Origin: Brasenia schreberi
Taxonomy: Eukaryota > Streptophyta > Magnoliopsida > Nymphaeales > Cabombaceae
Direction of reading: 5' to 3'
DNA length: 64,000 nucleotides
Assembly (NCBI GenBank): GCA_036023115.1
Contig: JAYKKT010000090.1
Span: 34,168,501-34,232,500 of the forward strand
The notes beneath the pieces were generated by a model. The model saw nothing but the letters and a program-made list of their open reading frames with translations, ran no database searches and was not told the origin of the DNA. The translations under genes were made by a program, and so were the position numbers. Every line of letters begins with the position of its first letter. Within the stretch, counting starts at the first letter, position 1. Positions 12,369 to 24,195 of the stretch are shown here, piece by piece.

Positions 12369-15050
12369 CACAATTCCATTTCATCCAACTACCTATTTTG
12401 ATGAAATTGATGTCATGCATTAATTCCAATCATTATTATAAATATGAAGAACGTTATTAGAAGTCTATCAAAAGCACAACAACCCACTTTCCTTTAAGAC
12501 AAACAACTGAAACTTTTGATTGAACATGTATCAAGATGTCAAGGTGTTAATGTGCTCTAAAAGTAAGGTCGATTTTTACTTTCAGTGATCGGCTGCTGTC
12601 TTAGTACGACCCTAAAGTACAATAATCTACCTTGCTATTGCAAATTATTGAACATGAAAATGTTTGAACCGTTCAAGTTGGAGTTTGCATTCAATCGGTC
12701 CAGGCCATCTTTAGCTTTTGATGTCCTATCCGGCACTAAATCCACCGAGTAGGCCCGGTGTTCGGTCTTTTGCATAACCTACTGGGGTCCGAATCCTACT
12801 TACTTGCAGCTTTATCGCGTGCTTCTATCAGTGAAGAGAAAAGAAATATCAACCAACAGCATTATTTGAATTTGAACGAGAAAGCAGAGTTCATGATGTA
12901 GAGGGGATGAACCAAAGGGTGAAACCATGCAAATTGTCTGCATTTCCCATGTGGGCCTGTATTTGATTTTCCTACATTATCAGATCCGGATTAGTACGAA
13001 CCTGAACTTAGCTGGAGTTGGATATATTTTGTACATAACCATACATAGCATACCGGCAGTGATTTGTGATATGATGCATTCTATGGTGAATAGCATATAA
13101 GAAAACATAGGTTGGTTTTGGGTTTATCTGTTCACTTTTGGATCTGGATTTATGTGATCTATAGCTAAGTTGAGTTCTCATTGGTTGTAATCTTGTCTTG
13201 CATCAACAAGTTCTGAATCAACAGTATGAGCTTTCTATTTCCTCATGAATAAAATTGCCCGAACTGGATGAATATGATGGAGTAAATACTAATGAGAATA
13301 ATGAAGGCTTTCCGCAGGAGTGAATAGCAACCTGGGGGTGGCTCAAGGGTAAGGCACCAACCTTCGGCCGGCAGCATATAAGAAAACATAGGTTGGTTTA
13401 GGGTTTATCTGTTCACTTTTGGATCTGGATTTATGTGATCTATAGCTAAGTTGAGTTCTCATTGGTTGTAATCTTGTCTTGCATCAACAAGTTCTGAATC
13501 AACAGTATGAGCTTTCTATTTCCTCATGAATAAAATTGCCCGAACTGGATGAATATGATGGAGTAAATACTAATGAGAATAATGAAGGCAGTCCGCAGGA
13601 GTGTTTGTTTTTCCTTTGCTTTTGTAGGTTAGATGTATACATAAATCAAGCATAGCTCCACAGGAGTGTTTCTCTCTCCCCCTGTGTGCATGTTTGTGCC
13701 TGTGTGTGTGAGTGAGTGAGAGGGAGAGTTGTATCAGCAACAATAAAATGATCAGGAATGGCTTTGACGGCAAGTCAATATCAGATGTCTACAAAAGATC
13801 CACCATCAAAATCAGGTCTGATCTCAAAAGCCATTACCAAACAAGAACTCTCTCTCTCTCTCTCTCTCTCTGATTCCAATTCCATCCTCTCTGCCTTCAT
13901 CATTTTGCGAAGAGGATAATGATTCCCAGCTATGTTGCATGGATATGGGCATGATAGTCGATATTGGTACGGGTACATGATACGTGAATTTAAGAAAAAC
14001 TAAGGTACATGTATGCCACTATTAAAATATATAAAATTTTAATATATAATTAAATTTATTTGAAATTAAATATGGTAATTCATAATTGACAACTATAAAA
14101 ATTAAAAAGATAAATTTAAGTAATTGCATTATATCAAAACAAGAACAGTAAACAATAGGCAAATATATCAAATCTCATCTATCTTGAATAGGAGGTAATA
14201 GATTGTAAGATATATCAAAATGGAAAACCATGGATAAACACCCGCATACTCATTTTTAGAATACACATATTATGAAAATAGGGAACCACAATGCAAATAT
14301 ATGTAACATAAACGTTATTTTTTATTTATCACATTAGTTTTTATTTTCATACTGCTTGAATCTTCATATCAACGGTCTTTCTTTCTTTTTCTGATTCACA
14401 GTCATATAACTTTTTCTCACATGTAAGTGGCATTAAAGTTGCCTCTTGTTTTTGTGAGTCAAGAAGATCAAAACAGTCTTATAAAAAAACGAGTTGTTGT
14501 GCCTTGTTATGTGAGAGAAAGGATACCATAGATGGATGCTACCATATCGCCACTGACCTTGTCAAAACTACACCTCCGCGAAAAATAGATTTCTAAACCG
14601 CCGGAGAAGTCCATGTAGCTGATCCCATTTAGTGTACCAAAAGGCTTGGTTTCGGTTTCGGGTTGATTTCCCCTAATTCTTGTAGTTTTATTGAAAAACA
14701 ATATAAAAACAACGATCATTAGTTAGTTTTCAGTTAATAAAATTTAGAACTGAAAACTCACTATATACATTTCAGTTCATACTTACTCCGCGGATTCTCG
14801 AACCTAAACAATGACACAATGCAAGGTCATCTTTCCATGTTTTTGTGTGTGTGATTGATCATACAATTATACAGTTAGTTATGAACTTGGGTATCAAATA
14901 GATAGTTCTTTACAAACAATATAAAAGGGTTTTCATACAAGCAAATTAGCAGACTTTGACAAGCCGACAGCGGACCTTTTCAATGTTTCAAGTACGGTTG
15001 AAGAACCCCCGCTTCGTTCTATGGCGATCTAAATGTATTTTTTGCATAAA
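12369..15050. other. Intergenic DNA, no gene recognised
   Basis: Contains the 231-bp duplication described separately and a short (CT)n tract near 13848-13871. The part from 13980 to 14500 is strongly AT-rich. Frames at 13570-13978 and 14507-14719 are short and lack protein features. Confidence 0.5.
13092..13603. repeat. 231-bp direct duplication with a 50-bp spacer
   Basis: Copy 1 is 13092-13322 and copy 2 is 13373-13603; both start AGCATATAAGAAAACATAGG and end CCGCAGGAGTG. I count three differences (one T/A and a two-base change near the right end), so the event is recent. The 50-bp spacer contains GGTGGCTCAAGGGTAAGGC, which has a tRNA A-box flavour. Confidence 0.92.
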
Positions 15051-15276
15051 CAACAACAACCACTAAGCTTTTTCTATGGGTGGGGCTACATGGTAGAGTT
15101 TGATCATGTGTCATAATAACAATTAACTCAAAAGAAGCTAAATTATTTTTTATTGATTTCTTTCAACACTTTTGTGGTTTTTATCTTCTTCTTTTAACAT
15201 TTTTACAATCTAGTTTTTAATATTTTTTCAGAATTTTCTTTGATTGTCTTTCTCTACGTATTCAAACCATCCTAAA
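15051..15276 (-). mobile_element. 5'-truncated RTE LINE fragment
   Basis: It starts with CAACAACAACCACTAAGC, then GGTGGGGCTACATGG and CAACACTTTTGTGG words, matching the complement of the RTE 3' end seen at 39239 onward. It loses similarity near CAAACCATCCTAAA (15276). No target-site duplication was found. Confidence 0.75.
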
Positions 15277-15440
15277 AAAACACAAAGTTGAGGCCTAAAG
15301 TTTAAGTTGGATATATTAAGTGACTTAAAATTTGGGGCCCTTCTGGTTCTGGGACCTGCAAATTTGGTGCTATGGGCCTTACCCGTGGGCCACTCCTGAT
15401 GCCGGGTCCAGTGAGGTAAGGCCCAATAACAAGAGTAATG

Positions 15441-15444
<4 letters not shown>

Positions 15445-15499
<55 letters not shown>
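15445..15499. repeat. (TA)n(GA)n microsatellite
   Basis: About 15 TA units followed directly by about 12 GA units. Confidence 0.95.
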
Positions 15500-15803
15500 T
15501 CATGCGATAACACTAAACAAATGACGATGATCACGCATATCATAGGATGCATCATACTTTCTAAAGCATTATATAAAAATGTTGATATCTTTGCGGATTT
15601 CTATTCAAATTCTGCCTAAGTGGGGGTATCCATCAGATCCCAAGAACCACCAAATTATTGCAGACCTTCGCAATTACTTTGAGGCGGGGTCGGCGCAATT
15701 GATTGGAAAGATTGGTTTGTGTCACCTTTCAAACTTTTTATTAATAATTAGAGCTTAGAAGGGAATAAGAAGTTACCTTTAAAATGAAGGATAAGAGAAT
15801 AAA

Positions 15804-15839
<36 letters not shown>

Positions 15840-15840
15840 C
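15804..15840. repeat. (CT)n microsatellite
   Basis: About 37 bases of TC/CT repeats with one GT interruption. Confidence 0.9.
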
Positions 15841-16408
15841 TTGTCACTATACTTTATGGCTGTACGTTGAGTCACATCAATGAATGACCGAATTCAAAAA
15901 CTAGCAACTGGTTTGAGAGATCTAAAAGCACATCTTTTTCTTTATGAATCGTAAGCTGCGGAACTTTCATCACGACAAATCCAACTAATGATGCATTAAA
16001 CTTCACAAAACCTTTTTATTTACTATATAAACGATATAAGCACCTCATTACGGTTGGTTTTAGCATTGCATTTAGATACATGTACTATGGAAAACCTCCA
16101 CAGTACACTAATGAAGTACCTTCAACTTTGATAAGCTCTCTTGTTAATCCGTAATCGGCTTTGTTGCTAATGTGCGTCCTATGGGAATGAAGTAGTTTTT
16201 GATATAGTAGTTAATTAAGCACAGTTTGGTGCGTGTTAACAGCAATGAGTTTATCAATGTTCAGGGAATTAAACTGATACATGGAAAAGTTTGGCGAACT
16301 AATGTGAAGGTTTCCATAGTTAGGGTACTTTTCTCAAGTTTTCTAGTTTTCCAATTCTCTCATAGATAAAACAATTGTTTCCTCCATTTTGATGTACTAA
16401 TGCATGAG

Positions 16409-16411
<3 letters not shown>

Positions 16412-16451
<40 letters not shown>

Positions 16452-16452
16452 G

Positions 16453-16484
<32 letters not shown>

Positions 16485-16493
16485 AAGAGAGAG
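16412..16493. repeat. (CT)n(TA)n(GA)n palindromic microsatellite
   Basis: About 17 CT units, a TA-rich centre with one TG interruption, then GA units with one AA interruption. The arms are complementary, so a single strand could fold into a long hairpin. Confidence 0.93.
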
Positions 16494-16689
16494 TGGCAAA
16501 TGCATAATGTTTTTCATAGTGCATGCATAAAGTCCCTACGGTTTGATTGACATTATTAATGATAGAAATGTAAGCAAAAATATCATTGTATTTTATATTT
16601 TTACTTTACATTTAATTTTTTATGACTTCAATCAGTAATCTCAAAGATTGAATAGTGGACAAAAGGACGTTATATTCCTTTGTTGTTGC

Positions 16690-16746
<57 letters not shown>
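16690..16746. repeat. (CT)n(TA)n microsatellite
   Basis: About 9 CT units followed by about 19 TA units. A right-hand GA arm is absent. Confidence 0.93.
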
Positions 16747-16748
<2 letters not shown>

Positions 16749-18026
16749 AAAACCAGATCTTATCCACGTATGACATGCTCACTTATGATTTTGCATTATA
16801 TTTCGTTGACATGAGTGTAATTTTAAAAATTTTAAATAGTTCTAAAAAATTATGAAAGATATTTTTATTAGACTCATTCCAAAAAGTAATTATCAAACAT
16901 GAGTGAACAACTTAAATGTTGAACATGATCCAATTGTATCCATCTCACTATCACGTGTTGCTTCTAGCCTCATTAGGCAGACTTCCCGAGCCACAACATC
17001 CTTGGCTATCACACCCAGCTTTAGAGGATCATCTTGTTGCTCTACTTATGTCTCATCAACTTGTGCAATGGTGTCCATCCCACCGAGTTCATTCCATGTA
17101 GCCGTAACCTGCCTTCTTCTCTCCCACTCGGCCAACTTTTGAGACTCAATGCTCACTTTACCATTCTACCGGTCAATGTATGCTCTTTGATGTAAACATA
17201 TTTAGATCAATCGTTCAATTGCAATATATAAATGCGTCATTTTTTACAGTTCAAAATATAACAAATTAAGCACCAAAATTGATAGCTTGATGATTCATAC
17301 TTTAGCCTTAAAATGCACAATCTAAGGATTTGCGCCTTGGTAAGCCCCAGTGCGCATCTACCAAGTTTATATATGAGTGTGTGGTAGTAGGCAGTCGGAT
17401 TACTTAGGAGAATAAAATCTAATTAACTATTCATGCTTGATTTTGTGAGATCCAGATTGAAGAATAAGATCTGATAATTTTAACCATGATCGATTTGTTC
17501 TTCGATCCTGCATTCGGGTCAACCCTAAACCCGAATCCAGCGTTAGGGGTAAGTTGGTCTAGTTTTCACATTGAGCAGATTATTTAAGTGGATCACTAAT
17601 TGTTTCATCCATGTAACGAATGGCATAAAGAAAAGCAGGGTGCGTCTGGCACCTGGCAGTGCCCGTACCAGGTACTTCTGTTACCGTCGACTGATAATGA
17701 TAGTCCAGATCTGGGTCTCACCCGGATCAGGAATCAACTGGCCTCAGTGGCCATTTCATCATTTTCGAGATTTTATTTTGCTTTGATTCAAAATTGATAA
17801 TTGATTTTCTTTTTTGAAGTGAAAATTCATTATAGTAACCCCATAATATGTCCGAAGTTTCTTTATATTTTTAGAAGCATAAAATGTTATGTGCCCCTTA
17901 CCAAAGTGTGTACGTGTATGTGTCGAACTGGAAGTACCACCACTATTAGATACGTAAAAAGTAGGATTTGATTTTGTTAGATTTAATGGCTTGGAAGCAG
18001 CTGCGTCGTTGCTAAGATTAGCCGCT

Positions 18027-18118
<92 letters not shown>
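18027..18118. repeat. (CT)n(TA)n(GA)n perfect palindromic microsatellite
   Basis: About 13 CT, 18 TA and 14 GA units in uninterrupted order, giving a perfect inverted repeat of about 90 bases. Confidence 0.95.
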
Positions 18119-18120
<2 letters not shown>

Positions 18121-20039
18121 TTGGATCTTGCCCATTACTAATGTTACCCACTTGTATTGGATCATTGTTTTTTTTAGAGAACGAATGTGAAAACATTGTT
18201 CTTCATCCATTTTTAAAAACTCTTAAAAAAATAGATTAAACTTATACCACCGAAAGATAACGAGTAGACATGAGTGAACTTGTTACAAGATCTGATTTAT
18301 ATATATAGGAAAACTGAGAGTTGTTCGATACTTTTTCATGCCAAGACTCTATTAGATGATTGGTATTATCTGTACGATTGCATGAACGATGCATATCAAG
18401 TTGTCTATCAATATCGATACAAAACCAATATCATTTAATGCACACGATGCAACCTGAGATGAATGCTTTGATTACTATCGTCTACCGTCTGATTGATCAC
18501 ACAAATGATGATGATTATCAAGCCATGTTTAGTATGAGAGATTGTTTAGTAGATCTCTCTCTATATTAGAGTCATAATTGGGTTAACCCTTAAAGAAAAT
18601 GACATGAAGAGAAAACGGGTTAGATCTGGGTTGATCTACTTTTCACCTAAATCTAGAAATCACCCGACCCATCGACCCGATCTGTGCCACCTGACGGAAA
18701 TTTTCTTCGATTGACAAATTTGGAATCTATGCTTTCTTCTGAGATTTAGTTTAACATGCTATAATATAATACCAAAAATTACCAAACAAATCTCTGCGTA
18801 ATACTGCCAATACAAAATAAAACGGCAGAACTGACCGTCGAAACTCGGGACATCTTAACGACAGAGAACAATGTCGATCCAATTATTCGGACTCGGGGTT
18901 AATTCGGACCCACTGATGGCCTAGACACTGAACCTTTGGTTATGACCTTGTCATAGGCCAAGGACCCATGTTTTTCCCGAAGCAATGAGAAGTGCCAATA
19001 ATTGGCTCAAGCCAAACCTCCCAGGCTGCGGTGGACCCAAAAATTTGTTTTGGTTGGGACGGACTTCAGGCTCGGACGAGGCAGGCTTTAAAAATTTTCA
19101 AATGTTTTTAAAAATTTCGATACGAAATTATAAATTTGTAGAATTTTGGATGGAGCGGCGATACAATGTGAGTCCGCCATTGCTTCCAAGTTCTTCATTT
19201 TCCCAAATCCCAGTACTTTTAGCATAAGTATCACACGCCTAAACGCTACTTAATATTACGTGCCTAAAGAATACTATATTGGCCTTCATTTGCAGCATTT
19301 GTGATATGCAAGGACCCCATCAAGTACAAAGGAGGAACAAGGGCACTCTCCCCTTGGGTAGAGCAGTGGCTCATAAGTAGGGCCACTAAACAAGCAGACG
19401 GTCAGCTTCGCTGGTGAGCCTAGCTCGAGCTGTTTAGGCTCATACATATACACACACAAACACATACACATGCACGAAACTACACACATATATGTGCATT
19501 TGTTGAAAGGATGTCTCAAGTGGGTGAGGAGTTTTACTTTAAAATGAAGGTTGCATTAAGAGCTAATTCTTGCTTTAAAGACAGGAGAATTTAATTTTCA
19601 TGAAAATTACATAAAAAATTACTTCTTTAAAAGATTAAGAACCTAGCTCGTGTTCCTCATCAGCTAAGCATGTGCTTAACAGGGCCACGAATAAGCCCAG
19701 CTCTGTGCCTTGCGTCCCAACTCATAAGATCTTCCGAGTTCGATATCTGGAGCGAGCACATATTGCCATAAGCACACGCAACAAACCTTTCAGGGGATGC
19801 AAGAACACCTATGATCGAAAGTAAGCAGCATCTCTCGACACGGGTGCAAGACCGCGGGAGTCGAACTCGTGACCTTCCCGTTGGCTTTTTCTTAAAAAAC
19901 AGCCTGCCTTCAAGAAGAATATCGTGCTTCAAGATGAGAACATGAAAGATACACTGGGAACTAGAGGAAGTAACAGCCACATTTCCAGAAAAAAATATTA
20001 AAAAAAGGAGGGGCTGAACATAGAGGTGGCCTCTCTGGA

Positions 20040-20350
20040 CCCGGTTCGGCATGCCCAATCCGAGCCACCATCAAAGCTGGCCGAAATCAGAAACGGGAGA
20101 TCGGAATCATGGACCTCCTCAATCCCATTTCAGTTCCACCTATCAAGAAACTGAGCCAGAACTGGAACCGATTGTCCGCACGTTCTAAGTCGCTGTTTTC
20201 TTTTTAATTTGAAAACCCACCTTGTTTTCATGAAATTTACAAATGAAACAGAAAACATACCGGAGCAGAACTGGCCTAGAATTGATCCAGCGGGGCAGGT
20301 TTGAACAGTTTCATTTCAGTTTCGAGTTCTGGTCGAACTGAAACTGCCGA
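20040..20350. repeat. GGTTC/GAACC-rich dispersed repeat block
   Basis: Words such as CCCGGTTCGG, CAGAACTGGAACCG and GAACTGAAACTG alternate on both strands, as in the other GGTTCC-rich blocks of the window. Boundaries are approximate and no terminal repeats were found. Confidence 0.35.
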
Positions 20351-21679
20351 TTTGAAATCAAAGGACCCAATTTACCTAAAACCTGACCCATTTAGCTGAA
20401 GCTGAACACATACTGTGTGCATTTCTGGATAATAACTGGACCCAAATCTTACTTAAGCTGAACCCGAAACTACAAGGAGACAGAGGGGTCCAGCATTGCA
20501 TGTAGTTTTCGAAATATTGGGTCCATCGACCCAATGGGTACAAACAGATAGCTCCGCCCTTGGAGTCAATCCACAAATAGGTATTTCTTCAAACTTCTCA
20601 AAAAGATTAACGTAGAAAAAGATGTTTGCAGCAACACAGTATTATTATGTAAACTTTTGGAACGGAGTGGATTCTAAGATTCGGTTACGAATGAGTGGTC
20701 ATATCAGAACAGAGTTGTGAGGATCCAAGTGAAGGTGTAGCAGCCGTTTTGACTCTTGACTTGGAAAACTCCAAGCGAAAAGGTAACGGCCAGTCGATTA
20801 TCCACTATTCACTGTTACTGTGAGAGTCAATCTGGTCAATTAGCAATTTTATTGGCTCTGGTGTATTAAGAACAGGTGAAAATTTTAATAATAAATCTGT
20901 AATTTGGTAAATTTGCAGGTATATTGATGGTTTTGGTGCTACAATAAAACCGAAATAAAATTTTTTATCTCTCCATATCTCTCTCTATTATATATATATA
21001 AAGAAAATATATAAAGAAAAAAAGAGAGCATAATCCATTCGTACTTAAATTCATTTAAATATTTTTAATTGTTTGATCAATGTCATTAACAGTAGAGATT
21101 TGAATTTTAAAAAATAAGTTAAGTATCAAGTACTAGAATGATTTTTTTAAAATTCAAATGTCTTTATCATTAATGATGATCATTGTTAAAAAGTGCAAAT
21201 GACGATCCCATGCATGAAACTAAGAGATTTGCCTGTTCAGTTCAACTTTGCGAAGTGGGTGCTGTTCTAACTGGTAATTTCCCTATGATTAATTTCCCAA
21301 CTCTTTGAAACTCTGGAGAATATCCAAGAGTCTCAGTCAATTACAAACAGATCTCAACGCGAACACCATGACAAAAGCATGGAGGAGGATCCTTTTGAAG
21401 CCACAGATTCTTGACAATAAAGCTGCCGCTCGTGACCTCAAAGCCAGGGCTTACACAGATTGGGGTTTTCTATGGCTGATTACGAATTTGCTGAAAGAAA
21501 GTTTAAGTTTCAAATGAGCTTCTCGGCTAAGTTCAGACTCAGTAAATTAAGAAAAAAGTCGTTCTAATTTAAACCAAATAAGAAAAAGGTTAGGGAGAGC
21601 TCTTCACTTTCAATTGTATAATTTGACATGATAAGAACCAAGTCTGATTAGGATTAAGTTTGATTTATATATGGATACT

Positions 21680-21795
21680 TCTTTTGGGGTTACAACGGAG
21701 GGCCAAAGCCGGTATGCACGCCCCAGGAGTCGAACTCGCGGCCAGCCGTGAAGCAAATCGAGAACCCTACCAGATGAGCTAATGCCCTGAATGTG
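21680..21795 (-). mobile_element. tRNA-derived SINE copy
   Basis: On the minus strand: GGGCATTAGCTCATCTGGTA (strong A box), then about 40 bases later GCGAGTTCGACTCCTGGGG (strong B box). This is the most tRNA-like copy in the window, but it lacks paired acceptor and anticodon arms, so a SINE is preferred over a tRNA gene. Confidence 0.5.
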
Positions 21796-22530
21796 GCTTG
21801 CATATGGATGTCTCAATGGGCCTAATGGAGTTGGAGTTGATCTTAAAATAAACTGTCACCACCGTTCAAACATGGCTCATGTAGTTCTCTAACTTCGTTA
21901 AGTAAAGCTTAAACAAGGCAAACCCACTTAGTAGATTGTCTCTTTGTGCACCTCTATTTTCAGGTGTGGTGGGAGGTATTGATACAAGACAAGAGTATTA
22001 ACGTTGTGGCTGGGCCAAACTAATAAGCGGTGTTATTTTAAAAAGCCCTAAAACTTTTAGATATTTATAGTGTCCGACTTTTTTTAGGCCCAAATTTGAA
22101 GACCCTCAAAACATTGGCCCAAATTTGTAAATAGATCGTAGTATCCATTTTTTGGGGGATATTATTATTAATATTATTTGAAATATATAATAAGTATTAA
22201 ATTTTAAGTACATGTAATTTAATAGTGTAAGATTATAGTATTCAATCTTTCTCAATTTACCTTGGTTAATACTTGACGTAACTCCTCAATGGGTTCATCT
22301 TAGTATATCTCTCCTCAACTTGAGCTGATCCACCCATGTATGTACTCATATACAGTTTTCAAAAGATTTTACATAAAAATTGATTGTGGAGAATTAATTA
22401 GTAGATCTTCTCATAAAATTCTCTGGATGTATCAAATATAAAATGTGTCCCAGAGAAGATACTAACGAATTTAAGAAGAAATTAAAATCAAGAAATGTTT
22501 TGAAATTATGTTGGTAGAGGGCTTGGTTCA

Positions 22531-22589
22531 ATGGCAGGTCAGAATCAGCGGCTTCAGCCACAAATTCCTGCGTTTCCAAAATTCAGCAG
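22531..22589 (+). other. Possible alternative first coding exon of the Aux/IAA gene
   Basis: ATG at 22531 opens 19 codons (MAGQNQRLQPQIPAFPKFS) plus two bases before a GT donor at 22590. An AG acceptor at 24012-24013 would restore frame exactly, giving Arg-Ile-Asp before the Met at 24021 and adding 22 residues. The phase fit is suggestive only. No EAR motif or degron is gained. The frame also stays open past the donor to 22734. Confidence 0.3.
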
Positions 22590-23283
22590 GTTTCCTTCAG
22601 AAACCGTCCCTCATCTGACCTTTCTTTTCTGTCATAACGCTTCTGTTTTCTCATTAACTCCTCTGCGCAGCCTTTTGTTTCTTTCCTTTCTCTTCCTGAG
22701 GAGTTTTCATGATTTGACATCCGGGTTCTCCTGATAGGCCTTGGCCTTTACCTGTTAGCCCTCAGCATTGGCTTCTGCCATTCAGTTGAATGTGTTGCCC
22801 TCTGCTTTTATTATTTTACCTCTATCCGCGTAAATGGTAGCTTTTTCTTGGGGTTTGTGTAACATTACAGATATGGCGCTACCACCCCTATGAGATACAG
22901 AAAGAGACTAAAAAGACTTTGCTCCATAGCGTAAAACATGCACAGTGTAAAACCATATCTTGTGGCGTTTTAGGGAGGATAATATAAAGATATGTGCATG
23001 TTCAGTCAACTACATAAAGTTTTTAATAGAACCTTCATAATTATATAAGAGATAGAGAGAATCATTGTGTTCTCCATAACAAAGGTTACACAATGTAAAT
23101 AGTCTCCCATATAGCATGGGCTTCTAGGTTGCCTCGCTATTTGAGGCAGGTATCGAAGCGCATTTGCCAACTACACCTTTTGATTGGAGTAAGTCTTTCG
23201 CTTGATTCCGTAGAAATTCTGCAGAAATGTTGTTTGTCTCTAAGAAAATATATCTATTTCCATATTTGCAGCAGCTTGGCAGT

Positions 23284-23670
23284 TACAGATGGACTGTGCT
23301 GTCGCTTTTATGCTGCCGTAAACCTCCTTCCCTCCGTGTCTTGAGACTTCCCTTTCATGTCAAACTAGTTCAGGAGTTCATGGTACTCTCTTTCTCTGCA
23401 TCCGTTTATATTTTTATAGTAGATTAAAGTAACAGGTGAAATGTACTCTCTGATGTATAGCGGTAGACCTCTTTCCGGGAGTTCACTTTGGTGTCAAAAG
23501 TACTCTCTCTCTCTCTCTCTCTCCATATATAAAGTAAATTATATTTACAGATGTAGTGTATCGTCTTCTTTTGTATATCAGCAGACCTCCTTCCATCATC
23601 AGTTTCGTGTTAAAATAGTTTCATGGTAGTACTCTCGCTCTCCCCCCCCCCTGTCATGAGTATGTTAAGA
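23284..23670 (+). repeat. Degenerate tandem repeats upstream of the Aux/IAA gene
   Basis: Three diverged units of about 115-145 bases start near 23284, 23431 and 23549. Each runs ACAG(A/G)TG...GTAGACCTC(C/T)TTCC...TTCATGTCAAA...GTACTCTC, followed by a CT or C run. A fourth, weaker unit may follow to about 23775. TGTCTC auxin-response-like hexamers occur at 23235 and 23869. The block lies 0.35-0.75 kb before the ATG and could be leader, intron or promoter. Confidence 0.55.
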
Positions 23671-24020
23671 CTGTAGTATATTCTTCATTGTCTATGTTTG
23701 CATCTTTTCTATGCTATGTGATTGTTGCAAAACCACAGCGTGTACTTGCCGCGACTCAAAAGTTCTCTCTTGTCTTAGCAGACAGAACCAAGAATCTAAG
23801 ACGAATTATATAACTCGTCTAAATTTCTCTCTGCTTCGATTTTCCTTTTTGTTTGGTTCATGCAAGTTTGTCTCCATAGTCGTAGAGAAAGCAAGTATCT
23901 GATTCGCTGCTACCCTTCTTGTGTTTATGCCATGAACAATTCAGAGATCTCCCTCTTGTGTGATAGACCACTGATTGCAGTTCGCTATAAAGAATTTAGC
24001 TGCTTTAACCAAGAATCGAC

Positions 24021-24195
24021 ATGGAACAAGAGGAAGTTGAATCATCGATAAGGTCTGAAAGGACGAACGGCTCTCAGTTTGTGAAGGTTAACATGGACGG
24101 TTTCCCCATCGGCAGGAAGATTGATCTTAAGGCCTATGACGGCTATGCATCGCTTTCTCAGGGGCTTCAACAGCTGTTCAGCAAGTTCTTGGACG
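24021..24195 (+). CDS. Aux/IAA exon 1 (domain III)
   Basis: 58 codons plus one base. A short acidic N-terminus (MEQEEVESSIRSER) is followed by the domain III core ending LFSKFLD. The donor is G|GTATGA. An in-frame TAA lies just upstream of the ATG, so either this ATG is the start or a splice acceptor at 24013 joins an earlier exon. Confidence 0.85.

Larger units (their letters stand above)
15277..22530. other. Intergenic DNA, no gene recognised
   Basis: About 7 kb without a supportable gene. It holds five CT/TA/GA microsatellites (listed separately), a GGTTCC-rich block (20040-20350), a SINE (21680-21795) and scattered words such as GGGTCGG and GGTTCGG. Frames at 16903-17142, 18360-18569, 19660-20058 and 21305-21517 were examined and show no recognisable motif. 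Confidence 0.5.

Noticed and set aside
16903..17142. Two overlapping plus frames of 61 and 79 codons
   Set aside because: Overlapping frames of similar length with Ser/Thr-rich content, no domain and no conserved wording. Chance frames.
19660..20058. 132-codon minus frame
   Set aside because: It overlaps repeat-like and GGTTCC-rich sequence and shows no recognisable protein feature.
21680..21795. Possible tRNA gene on the minus strand
   Set aside because: Good A and B boxes, but no paired acceptor stem, no anticodon arm and no T-run terminator at the right place. A SINE fits better.
23980..23995. CTATAAAG as TATA box for the Aux/IAA gene
   Set aside because: It lies only about 30 bases before the ATG, leaving no leader, so it is unlikely to be the core promoter element.
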